Shown: in pieces, positions 8,806 through 16,118 of the stretch
Position numbering within the stretch: the first letter of the stretch is position 1
Layout: every line of letters begins with the position of its first letter
Assembly: GCA_016181935.1 (NCBI GenBank)
Contig: JACOYI010000003.1
Location: forward strand, 99,741 to 135,552
DNA: 35,812 nucleotides
Direction of reading: 5' to 3'
Source of the DNA: Candidatus Niyogiibacteriota bacterium
GTDB taxonomy: Bacteria; Patescibacteriota; Minisyncoccia; HO2-45-28
Notes under the pieces: generated by a model
Told to the model about the DNA's origin: nothing
Databases searched by the model: none
What the model saw: the letters and a program-made list of their open reading frames with translations, nothing else
Program-made: the position numbers and the translations under genes

Positions 8806-8820
8806 CAATAAGAGCTATTT

Positions 8821-9012
8821 ATGAGTTCTATTCAACGCCTTGTGGATTATTTGAGATCCGCGCGGCTCGAGGTAAAAAATGTGAACTGGCCGACCCGCCG
8901 CGAGACGGTGCGGTTTACAATTCTGGTGATCGCCGTTTCCGCGCTCGTCGCGGCATATTTGGGCGCGCTCGACCTTGTGTTTATACGCGTTATCGAGTGG
9001 CTGGCGGTTTAA
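8821..9012 (+). CDS. secE: Preprotein translocase subunit SecE
   Basis: A 63-residue single-helix SecE. The cytoplasmic amphipathic region carries the family motif EVKNVNWPTRRETVR and is followed by one membrane helix (FTILVIAVSALVAAYLGALD). It partners SecY and SecG in the translocon. The secE-nusG-rplK order is the usual bacterial one. No clear Shine-Dalgarno sequence precedes the ATG. Confidence 0.96.
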   Translation: MSSIQRLVDYLRSARLEVKNVNWPTRRETVRFTILVIAVSALVAAYLGALDLVFIRVIEWLAV

Positions 9013-9050
9013 CTTTTTTAATTTTTATTTTTTCAATTTTAAATTGAACT

Positions 9051-9596
9051 ATGGCAAAGCAAACCGGAGAATTCGGACGGAATTGGTATGCGGTGCACAC
9101 CTATTCGGGTTACGAAGAGGCGGTTGCGCGCAATTTGAAACAGCGCGTGGATTCATTGGGATATGAAGACAAAATTTTCAATATTTTGGTTCCCAAGGAA
9201 AAAAAGATCAAGATCAAGGGCGGCAAGCGAAGGGTCGAAGAGGAAAAGATCTACCCCGGATATGTGCTGGTCGAGATGGTGGTGACCGATGATTCGTGGT
9301 ATGTGGTGCGCAATACTCCGCGCGTGACGGGATTCGTGGGGTCGGGAATCACGCCCACGCCCTTGTCGCGCGAAGAAGTGGATTTTCTTTTCCGCCGCAT
9401 GCAGGCCGAAGAACCGAAATACACGATCGATGTGAAGGCGGGCGATACCGTGCGCATCAACGACGGGCCGTTCAAAGAGTATGAAGGAAAGATATCCGAG
9501 ATCGACGACGCCAGAGGCAAAGTAAAAGTGCTCGTATCGATTTTCGGGCGCGAAACTCCGGTTGAGCTCGATTTTTTGCAGATAAAGAAATTGTAA
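9051..9596 (+). CDS. nusG: Transcription termination/antitermination factor NusG
   Basis: 181 residues. The NGN domain begins NWYAVHTYSGYEEAVARNL and contains the IYPGYVLVEM block; the KOW domain near the C-terminus reads AGDTVRINDGPFKEYEGKIS. It binds RNA polymerase and links it to Rho or ribosomal S10. The start follows a 38-base AT-rich spacer without a Shine-Dalgarno sequence. The leader attenuator upstream of secE would also control this gene. Confidence 0.97.
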   Translation: MAKQTGEFGRNWYAVHTYSGYEEAVARNLKQRVDSLGYEDKIFNILVPKEKKIKIKGGKRRVEEEKIYPGYVLVEMVVTDDSWYVVRNTPRVTGFVGSGITPTPLSREEVDFLFRRMQAEEPKYTIDVKAGDTVRINDGPFKEYEGKISEIDDARGKVKVLVSIFGRETPVELDFLQIKKL

Positions 9597-9602
9597 TGCT
9601 CA

Positions 9603-9748
9603 AATCGCAGCCGTCATTTTAAGGTACGCTTGAATTTCCAGCGAAATTCAAGCTCCGTCCTCGGCATTTTGTTTGCGGATTTTGCAAAGTATAATCCGCA
9701 AACGCCTTGCAAAATGCCTGCGGGGCCCTTAAAATGACAGTTGCGATT
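9603..9748 (+). repeat. Nested inverted-repeat element in the nusG-rplK gap
   Basis: Outer arms of 22 bases (9603-9624 and 9727-9748, 20 of 22 complementary) enclose a perfect 10-bp hairpin (9628-9637 with 9644-9653) and a second hairpin with two perfect stems (9663-9671 with 9710-9718, and 9672-9681 with 9693-9702). It fills almost the whole gap and would form a three-way junction in RNA. It may be a leader controlling rplK or a mobile palindromic element. Confidence 0.8.
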
Positions 9749-9763
9749 CTCGCATATGGCATT

Positions 9764-10189
9764 ATGGCAAAACCCATCAAAATCGTATTGAAACTTCAAA
9801 TTCCGGCCGGAAAGGCCAATCCCGCGCCGCCCATCGGGTCGACGCTCGGCCCGCATGGCATCAACATCGGGCAATTCTGCTCGCAATTCAATGAGGCGAC
9901 CAAGGACAAGGGCGATTCCATCATTCCGGTGGAAATGACGATCTACGAAGACCGCACGTTTGATTTTAAATTGAAAACGCCGCCCGCATCGGATCTTTTG
10001 CGCAAGGCCGCGGGCATTGAGAAGGGGTCCGGAAATCCGCTTGCGCAAAAAGTCGGAGCCGTTTCGCACGCGAAAGTCCGTGAGATCGCCGAACAAAAAA
10101 TGGAAGACCTGAACGCCAATTCCGTTGAGGCCGCAATGAAAATCATTGAAGGGACGGCGCGGAGCATGGGAATTGAAGTGAAGGGGTAG
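9764..10189 (+). CDS. rplK: 50S ribosomal protein L11
   Basis: The 141-residue length is standard. The N-terminal domain reads [20 protein letters not shown] then [13 protein letters not shown]; the C-terminal rRNA-binding domain contains [20 protein letters not shown] and [20 protein letters not shown]. The ATG chosen gives the normal N-terminus MAKPIK; upstream in-frame ATGs lie inside the inverted-repeat element. There is no obvious Shine-Dalgarno sequence. rplA, which usually follows, is absent; the next gene is tmk. Confidence 0.97.
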   Translation: MAKPIKIVLKLQIPAGKANPAPPIGSTLGPHGINIGQFCSQFNEATKDKGDSIIPVEMTIYEDRTFDFKLKTPPASDLLRKAAGIEKGSGNPLAQKVGAVSHAKVREIAEQKMEDLNANSVEAAMKIIEGTARSMGIEVKG

Positions 10190-10276
10190 CCCCAAGGGTA
10201 GTCCTTTTCTGATTCCTAAGGACTACCCTTGGGGCTCTTGTCAAGCGGTTATCCACCCAAAGGGTAGTCCTTTGGG
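10188..10276 (+). repeat. Palindromic repeat locus 1 with DnaA-box-like 9-mer
   Basis: Starting on the rplK stop codon, perfect 19-base arms (10188-10206 and 10218-10236) contain two inverted copies of the core AAGGGTAGTCCTT; the hairpin probably ends rplK transcription. A third copy at 10256-10276 (arms CCCAAAGG/CCTTTGGG) is preceded by TTATCCACC (10249-10257), one base from the DnaA box TTATCCACA. The same unit occurs at 12837-12874 and 27499-27575. Confidence 0.85.
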
Positions 10277-10336
10277 ATTTTTGAATTTAGAAAGGGGTTA
10301 AAATATCCAAGGATTTGCTTGATATATGGAGGCGCC

Positions 10337-11062
10337 ATGAACGGCGTTTTTATCGTTTTTGAAGGTGGGGAAGCCACCGGCAAGACGACGCAACTCAAAC
10401 TTTTGGCAAAAGAACTTCAGGTGCGCGGCAAGCGCGTTGTCTATGCGATGGAGGACGGGTCGGACGAGGATCGGCTCGCATTCCGGGCGCTCGTGGCGGA
10501 TCGGTGCGATGTCGTGGTCACCAAGCAGCCCTACTACAAACGGTTTCGCGACCGTGTACAGCACGAGGAGCTTTCGCCCCTTGAGCAGGCGCATATATTT
10601 TTGCACGATCGCAAGACGCATATCGGGATCTGGATTCGGCCAGCGGTGACGCGAGGCAAGATCGTTTTGTGTGACCGGTTCAGCCCATCCACATTCGCCT
10701 ACCAATGTGCAGGTCGCAGATTGGATCTCATCGCGGTGATGGAATGGGATCGATGGGTTCGTGGCGCAACGAAGGGAGAAGAAGGGATTGTCCATGATGG
10801 AATTTGGCCCGATCGCATCGTGCTATTGGACGGAGATCCACGGAAACTCCACGTGCGCCTCGCCAGCCGCGGCGAAAAGCTCACGGCCTTCGAGAAATTG
10901 GGCATGGATTTTCATGAGCGCGTACGAACATCATTTTTGGAGCAAGCGCGACAAGACCCCGAGCGTTGGCGTGTGGTGAATGCAGAGCAGGGCGCAGAAA
11001 ATGTGTTCGCAGACGTTCTTGCGGGACTCGAGTCCCTGTTGTCTAATCCCGAAACCCCTTAA
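10337..11062 (+). CDS. tmk: Thymidylate kinase
   Basis: Phosphorylates dTMP to dTDP. The 241-residue protein has the P-loop FEGGEATGKTTQ (Lys16), the DR motif region CDRFSPSTFAYQ that corresponds to the DRY segment of dTMP kinases, and a helix carrying HVRLASRGE. Start: ATG with GGAGG five bases upstream; an in-frame ATT-like start further upstream lacks support. The insert between the P-loop and the DR motif is slightly longer than in E. coli Tmk. It is followed by its own terminator and then the thyX-like gene, giving a dTTP-synthesis pair. Confidence 0.88.
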   Translation: MNGVFIVFEGGEATGKTTQLKLLAKELQVRGKRVVYAMEDGSDEDRLAFRALVADRCDVVVTKQPYYKRFRDRVQHEELSPLEQAHIFLHDRKTHIGIWIRPAVTRGKIVLCDRFSPSTFAYQCAGRRLDLIAVMEWDRWVRGATKGEEGIVHDGIWPDRIVLLDGDPRKLHVRLASRGEKLTAFEKLGMDFHERVRTSFLEQARQDPERWRVVNAEQGAENVFADVLAGLESLLSNPETP

Positions 11063-11079
11063 CCGGGGTTCTTTTTTTA
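11051..11079 (+). terminator. Terminator of tmk
   Basis: AACCCC, loop TTAACC, GGGGTT, then C and seven T. The tmk stop codon lies in the loop. Confidence 0.85.
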
Positions 11080-11125
11080 TGAAAGAATAGGGGAGGTTTT
11101 GCACATTGAATGAAAGGAATCCGCA

Positions 11126-12847
11126 ATGAAAGGTCTGGAATTCGTGCGCGCATTTGCGCGGCAGGATTTGCCGTATGAATTTTCTTCGCTCGAAGCGCGC
11201 GTTCTGCGGCGATTTTTCACGAATACGACGCAACGGGTGTTTTTCATGCAGATGTTGCCGGCCAATATCGGCGGCGCCACGATCGCCATGTATTCGCGGC
11301 TCAAAAATCCGCGGGGCATCCGCGGGATCTTCGTGGACAAATTTTTGCCGGAACTCTTGGTTTCGCCCCTTGGAATAACCGAAAAAGAATTCGGCGGAAA
11401 GCCGGAGAAGGCGCTCGCGCATTACGGCGTGAAATCCTTACAGGATTTCCGCGATAAATTTCCGGATGGCGAGCGGGTGCTCAATGAGTTTTTGGTTTGT
11501 GTTTCGATCAACCCGGGGTATCTCGAAAAACTGACAAAAGCCGAACGGGTGCGCCGATTTCTGCAGACATGGCTCGATGCCTATGGGCATAATTCGATCG
11601 CGCGCGGGGCCTCGGTGTGGGTGTGCTTTGAGCAAATCTCGATCCTTGCCGCCAAATCCATCGAATGGGGGCGGCCGGGCGCGGGATACATCGAGCTTTC
11701 CACGCGCTATGTGGACATGGGCGGCAAGGATTGCTATCCCATCGCCGACATTCTTGCGGAATACGGCGTGTCCGCCGAGCAGGTCCGCGACCACTTGGCG
11801 CTTTGTTTCGACCGGTATCGCGAATGGCAAGGCGAGAATTTTGACGGGCCGTTCCCGCAATTTTTGCGTTCTCGCTACGCGCATCTCTATGCGGATGACC
11901 CTGCGAGCTTGGAATCGGGGCTCATTGGTGAGACCTGCGATGTGCTCGGCAATTTTCTGCCGTCCGCGGCGCTGACTTCGGTCGGCGTGTGCGTGTCCGG
12001 CGAGGCGTTCCCGAAACTGCTCGAACATCTCCTGCTCGATAATACGCCCGAAAATATCGCGCTCACGGAGATGGTCGTCGAGGAAGCTGGAAAATGCGGG
12101 GCGGCGCAGTTCGCGCGCCATTACGAGCCGACGCCGTGGAAAAAGGCGTCGTGGGAATATCTGGACATCACGCAGTTCGAGGAGTGGGGCTATATAAGCC
12201 ATATTTTCGATGATGTGGCTTTGCCGCGCTCCGAGGATGTGGAGTTTTGGCTGCTCTATAAATTTTGTCTACGCGCGCAGTTCGCCGAGTGTCATTCCTT
12301 TGAAGATGCGGTGAAGCGTCTTTTGGAGTGTCCGCGCGGCGAGCACGATAAACTTCCGAATGAATTTGAAGCGGTCTCAGCGGATTTTCGGGGCGTCATG
12401 AGTTTTCGCTCGTGGCGCGACTTACACCGCATGGGATTCTCGACGCACTTCCGGACGCGGCTCACGCCACAGATCGGATTTTATCGGTACGACAAACCAA
12501 GGCCAGACGATTTTGATGAGGATTGCGAAAAACTTCACCATGCGTCTTCTGCTCTCTACGCCGAACTTCACGAGCGTGGCGTTCCGGATGAACTCATGGA
12601 ATACGTGATGCCGATGGGAACGCTCATCGGATTTACGATCGGCGCAAATCTCCTTCAGCATGAATTTTCGATCTGGCAGAGAAGCAAGCCATCGGTGAAT
12701 CATGAAGTTCGTCAGATCTTTCTTGACATTGAAGAAGTGCTTAGCGACGAGTATCCGTGGTGGAAGCGCCTGTCGCGCGCCGACCGGACGCTGGCGTATG
12801 TGTTCGCTCGCGGGAAAAAGGCGATCCCGCTTCCTTCCAAAGGGTAG
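11126..12847 (+). CDS. Double-domain ThyX-like (FAD-dependent thymidylate synthase family) protein
   Basis: A 573-residue protein with two ThyX-like modules. The first (about residues 1-230) has YGHNSIARGASV (cf. YGHxSxxEH) and YIELSTRYVDM (cf. YNELSGRY), keeping the Ser and Arg of the second half of the ThyX motif but replacing the RHR triplet by GRP. The second (about 230-560) carries SFRSWRDLHRMGFSTH, related to the RDLQRHR block of double-domain ThyX proteins, again with the RHR replaced (RMG). dTMP synthesis is suggested by the family and by the adjacent tmk, but both RHR signatures are degraded. An AAGGA site lies 8 bases before the ATG. The stop codon is supplied by a palindromic repeat. 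Confidence 0.75.
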   Translation: MKGLEFVRAFARQDLPYEFSSLEARVLRRFFTNTTQRVFFMQMLPANIGGATIAMYSRLKNPRGIRGIFVDKFLPELLVSPLGITEKEFGGKPEKALAHYGVKSLQDFRDKFPDGERVLNEFLVCVSINPGYLEKLTKAERVRRFLQTWLDAYGHNSIARGASVWVCFEQISILAAKSIEWGRPGAGYIELSTRYVDMGGKDCYPIADILAEYGVSAEQVRDHLALCFDRYREWQGENFDGPFPQFLRSRYAHLYADDPASLESGLIGETCDVLGNFLPSAALTSVGVCVSGEAFPKLLEHLLLDNTPENIALTEMVVEEAGKCGAAQFARHYEPTPWKKASWEYLDITQFEEWGYISHIFDDVALPRSEDVEFWLLYKFCLRAQFAECHSFEDAVKRLLECPRGEHDKLPNEFEAVSADFRGVMSFRSWRDLHRMGFSTHFRTRLTPQIGFYRYDKPRPDDFDEDCEKLHHASSALYAELHERGVPDELMEYVMPMGTLIGFTIGANLLQHEFSIWQRSKPSVNHEVRQIFLDIEEVLSDEYPWWKRLSRADRTLAYVFARGKKAIPLPSKG

Positions 12848-12874
12848 TCCTTTGGGTGGATAAGCTGTGGATAA
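12837..12874 (+). repeat. Palindromic repeat locus 2 with DnaA boxes
   Basis: One copy of the AAGGGTAGTCCTT palindrome (12837-12856) overlaps the end of the thyX-like gene and gives its TAG stop. It runs into GGTGGATAA (12855-12863) and TGTGGATAA (12866-12874); the latter is a perfect DnaA box (TTATCCACA) on the minus strand. Confidence 0.85.
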
Positions 12875-12881
12875 AAAGACC

Positions 12882-12905
12882 CCCCTTGCTCAGCAAGGGG
12901 TTTTT
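12882..12905 (+). terminator. Terminator after the thyX-like gene, upstream of secD
   Basis: CCCCTTGC, loop TCA, GCAAGGGG, then TTTTT; it ends 16 bases before the secD start codon. The bases after it (CATTAAGA) resemble those after the hairpin in front of secE (CAATAAGA). Confidence 0.88.
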
Positions 12906-12921
12906 CATTAAGAATAGAACA

Positions 12922-14238
12922 ATGCTCCGCATTCGGCTTTTCGCATTTGGTCTTCTCATACTGGGTTTGGTGCTCGGCTATTTTGCATTTGCCGACCGCG
13001 TGAATCCCGGCGGATTTTTGGCCGGCGTTCCGTTTCGTTTGGGGCTCGATCTGCAAGGCGGCGCGCATTTGGTGTACCGCGCAGATACGTCGGCGATCCC
13101 GTCTTCGGATATCAAAGAATCCATGGAGGGGCTGCGCGATGTCATCGAACGCCGCGTCAATGCATTCGGGGTTTCGGAACCCGTGGTTCAGGTGGAGCGT
13201 TCGGGCGCCGAGCATCGCTTGATCGTGGAGCTCGCCGGCGTTTTTGATATCGGACAGGCGATCCAGGTCATCGGATTTACGCCGTATCTGGAATTCAAGA
13301 ACGAGCGCTTGGCGGAAGCGCGGGATGAAATTCTCGCGGCTCAGGAGAAAAAAGAACGCCTCGGCGAGGACGCCTATTTTGTATCGAGCGGCCTTACGGG
13401 GCGTTTTTTGAAACGCGCGGTTATGGATTTCGATCCAACGACCGGACAGCCCACCGTCCTTTTGGAATTCAATACCGAAGGGAAGGATCTTTTTGCGCGC
13501 CTGACCCGCGAGAATGTCGGCAAACGCATCGCGATTTACCTCGACGGTCTTCCGATAACGGCGCCGGTCGTCCAAGAAGAGATCAATAGCGGACAGGCGC
13601 AGATCACGGGGCAATTCACGCCCGCCGAAGCGCGGCTCATCGTACGGCGCCTGAATTCCGGCGCCTTGCCCGTGCCGATCGAGCTCGTCTCCCAGCAATC
13701 CGTCGGCGCGACGCTGGGCAATGAGGCGTTTCGCAAAGGGATGTATGCCGGACTCTACGGGATCGCGGCGGTCGCCCTTTTCTTGATTTTGCGGTATCGT
13801 CTTCTTGGATTTTTGGCTGTCCTCAGCTTGGGATTTTATGTCGTTTGTATTCTTACGGCCTTTAAATTATTGCCGGTAACGCTTTCCGCCGCGGGCATTG
13901 CAGGATTTCTTTTGTCCATCGGCATGGCCGTGGACGCGAATATTCTTGTGTTCGAGCGGATGCGCGAAGAAGTGCGATGGGGGCGGGCGCTCGAAACGGC
14001 ATCGCACGAAGGATTCCGCCGGGCATGGCCTTCGATCCGCGATTCCAATATCTCAAGTTTAATAACGGCGGCGATCCTGTACTGGTTCGGCTCGTCCATC
14101 ATCCGCGGTTTTGCGCTGACCTTGGGGATCGGAATCCTTGCGAGCATGTTTTCGGGACTCGTGGTGACGCGGATGTTCTTGTATGCGCTCGGGTTCGGAC
14201 AAAGCCGCATCCGCAATTTTTTATACAGAATCGTATGA
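12922..14238 (+). CDS. secD: Protein translocase subunit SecD
   Basis: 438 residues, RND-like accessory subunit of the Sec translocon. It has an N-terminal helix (RLFAFGLLILGLVLGYFAF), the family signature GLDLQGGAHLVY, a periplasmic P1 region with AQITGQFTPAEARLIVRRLN, and the C-terminal membrane domain with SIGMAVDANILVFERMREE. The start at MLRIRLF is preferred; longer frames read back through the terminator into thyX. It overlaps secF by four bases (ATGA), implying translational coupling. Confidence 0.96.
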   Translation: MLRIRLFAFGLLILGLVLGYFAFADRVNPGGFLAGVPFRLGLDLQGGAHLVYRADTSAIPSSDIKESMEGLRDVIERRVNAFGVSEPVVQVERSGAEHRLIVELAGVFDIGQAIQVIGFTPYLEFKNERLAEARDEILAAQEKKERLGEDAYFVSSGLTGRFLKRAVMDFDPTTGQPTVLLEFNTEGKDLFARLTRENVGKRIAIYLDGLPITAPVVQEEINSGQAQITGQFTPAEARLIVRRLNSGALPVPIELVSQQSVGATLGNEAFRKGMYAGLYGIAAVALFLILRYRLLGFLAVLSLGFYVVCILTAFKLLPVTLSAAGIAGFLLSIGMAVDANILVFERMREEVRWGRALETASHEGFRRAWPSIRDSNISSLITAAILYWFGSSIIRGFALTLGIGILASMFSGLVVTRMFLYALGFGQSRIRNFLYRIV

Positions 14239-15137
14239 TCATCATCCGATACCGCCGCTGGTTTTATGTCTTTTCCGGTATTTTGCTGCTGGGTTCTTCT
14301 GCCGCGCTCATTATTTTCGGTTTGAATCCGGGCATTGATTTTACCGGCGGCGCGCTGATCGAGGCGGAATTTTTGGGGGAACGTCCGCCGATCGAGACGC
14401 TTCGGGAACGGCTGGCGGGCGCGGGATTTGCAGAGGCGCGCATACAAGAGGCCGGCGAGCGCGGAGTCCTTGCGCGGTTTCGCGATGTTCGCGATCAGGA
14501 GCACCGGCAGATCCTCTCCGCGCTTGCGGATTCTGCGGCGTCCGATACGATCGTGAATGAGAAGCGGTTCGATTCGATCGGGCCGACCATCGGCGCGGAG
14601 CTCCGGCGCAAAGCGTTTGTCGCGATTGCGCTGGTTCTTGCACTGATCCTCGCATTCGTCAGTTGGGCGTTTCGCCATGCCCAGCGTCCGATGGCGAGCT
14701 GGAAATATGCGGTGACGGCGATCGCGGCGCTCGCGCATGATGTTTTGCTTCCCGCCGGACTGTTTGCCGTGCTTGGTCGGGTCGCAGGAGTGGAAGCCGA
14801 CGCGCTTTTTGTGACCGCTCTCTTGACGATCCTCGGCTTTTCCGTGCATGACACCATCGTTGTTTTTGACCGCATCCGCGAGAATTTGCGCAAAACCCCG
14901 AATGACGATTTTGAGTCGGTTGTCGGTCGCAGTTTGAACGAGACCTTTGCGCGCTCTCTTGCCACGTCATTCGCGCTTTTTTGTGTCATTGCTGCGCTCT
15001 TTTGGTTCGGAGCCGACGTGACGCGTTATTTTGCGCTCACGCTTTTAGCGGGCATTATTTTCGGCACCTACTCATCGCTCTTTCTTGCAAGCCCGCTCCT
15101 CGTCACATGGCAGAAGTGGAGCGAGCGGCGCTCTTAA
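14235..15137 (+). CDS. secF: Protein translocase subunit SecF
   Basis: 300 residues. An N-terminal helix is followed by the signature NPGIDFTGGALIEAEF, a periplasmic segment, and a five-helix domain containing FSVHDTIVVFDRIRENLR and SLNETFARSLATSF, all typical of SecF. It starts on the ATGA overlap with secD. It forms the SecDF complex that uses the proton or sodium gradient to help pull preproteins across. The following 312-base gap holds a large inverted-repeat structure. Confidence 0.96.
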   Translation: MIIIRYRRWFYVFSGILLLGSSAALIIFGLNPGIDFTGGALIEAEFLGERPPIETLRERLAGAGFAEARIQEAGERGVLARFRDVRDQEHRQILSALADSAASDTIVNEKRFDSIGPTIGAELRRKAFVAIALVLALILAFVSWAFRHAQRPMASWKYAVTAIAALAHDVLLPAGLFAVLGRVAGVEADALFVTALLTILGFSVHDTIVVFDRIRENLRKTPNDDFESVVGRSLNETFARSLATSFALFCVIAALFWFGADVTRYFALTLLAGIIFGTYSSLFLASPLLVTWQKWSERRS

Positions 15138-15161
15138 AAGTGTTTTAGGAAGGCACATTTA

Positions 15162-15342
15162 GCGGTTTTTGAAAAAGCGAAGCGGTGTTCGGTTTTGAAA
15201 AGCTCTCGCAGGCGAAAAAGCTGGGTGTCCGCCCTGATTTGTTAAAGGGCGGACTTTTTCGCCGAGAGCGCAGGCAGGCGCCGCCGCAGGAGCGGCGAAC
15301 TGCCGGTTTGAAAAACCGAATGCCGCGGAGCTCAAAAACCGC
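15162..15342 (+). repeat. Large nested inverted-repeat element after secF
   Basis: Four concentric stems: 15162-15172 with 15332-15342 (11 of 11), 15182-15196 with 15312-15326 (13 of 15, both mismatches being G-U type), 15202-15220 with 15254-15269 (bulged) and 15227-15235 with 15246-15254 (9 of 9). There is also a side arm, 15273-15277 with 15300-15304, carrying CGCCGC-AGGA-GCGGCG. The whole could fold as one 181-base branched RNA or DNA cruciform. The rest of the 15138-15449 gap shows no gene; only the ribosome-binding site of the next gene is evident. Confidence 0.82.
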
Positions 15343-15449
15343 CGTAAGTGTGTACACATTACCAAAGCCGTTTGACGATTTTGGCTTTGAATGCTATTAA
15401 GTACTTGGAGTTGAGCTCATAAAAATCATTCATTTACAGGAGGAGCGGC

Positions 15450-15944
15450 ATGAAAGTGCTTGTCTATCTTGGGCTTGGGGTTTTGGCGTTGATGACGATA
15501 GTGGCGTCTGGTGCGGGGTACTGGCTAACGATGCCTGAAGAAACGGTGCCGTATGAGGTAGTGGCGCCGGAAGAAGCGGTGCCCGATGAATATGAAAAAG
15601 AAGTAATGCCGAGCGAGGCAACACCGGACGCAGAAGAAAGGGTTTTCGCAGAAGAAATGGCGGCGGATGAAGCGGAAGAAATGGTGATGGATGAAGCGGA
15701 AGAAGAGCAGGAGGAAGTTCAATATTACACGATCAACTTTTCGGCTCCTGGCGGAAGCACCATTTTTTCAAGCACTACTTATTATGGAGCGATAGACATT
15801 CAGGAAAATGCTTTCACGTGGACAGATAGGGATGGAATGCCGCATTATTTCGTTCCTTCGTCGGGCGGCGTTCACATTACGATATCGGAAGTCATCGAAC
15901 CTGTTCGCCCGCCTCCGCCGCCTCCGCCCCCCCCGCGCCGGTGA
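15450..15944 (+). CDS. Acidic membrane-anchored or secreted protein with polyproline tail
   Basis: 164 residues, not recognised as a known family. An N-terminal helix (VLVYLGLGVLALMTIVASGA) is a signal anchor or signal peptide. Residues about 28-90 are very acidic with repeated EE-containing units (for example AADEAEEMVMDEAEEEQEE), followed by a short beta-rich segment (YYTINFSAPGGSTIFSSTTY and PHYFVPSSGGVHITI) and a run of nine prolines ending RR. AGGAGG lies seven bases before the ATG. It is probably exported through Sec; the acidic region may extend from the surface and the beta segment may be a small adhesive or binding domain. Confidence 0.7.
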   Translation: MKVLVYLGLGVLALMTIVASGAGYWLTMPEETVPYEVVAPEEAVPDEYEKEVMPSEATPDAEERVFAEEMAADEAEEMVMDEAEEEQEEVQYYTINFSAPGGSTIFSSTTYYGAIDIQENAFTWTDRDGMPHYFVPSSGGVHITISEVIEPVRPPPPPPPPPRR

Positions 15945-15952
15945 TCTTTTTC

Positions 15953-15976
15953 GCTCCCCTTTCGGGGAGCATTTTT
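15953..15976 (+). terminator. Terminator after the acidic protein gene
   Basis: GCTCCCC, a short TTTC loop, GGGGAGC, then ATTTTTG. Confidence 0.88.
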
Positions 15977-16118
15977 GCTGGTGTTGACCCCGTAGTGAAA
16001 AGCGACGTCCGGCATGCGCGCGCTACGCCGCTTTCTACTACCGGGTTGACTTTTGTTTACGGGTGGTGGACAGTAGAAAAAGAAAAGCAAGGGCACATTG
16101 AGACAAACGGAGGATGCC

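Noticed and set aside
16098-16118. Longer start for the PRODH-like gene
   Set aside because: GGAGG lies five bases before the ATG at 16119, and the membrane helix starts there; the extra codons would cover the ribosome-binding site.
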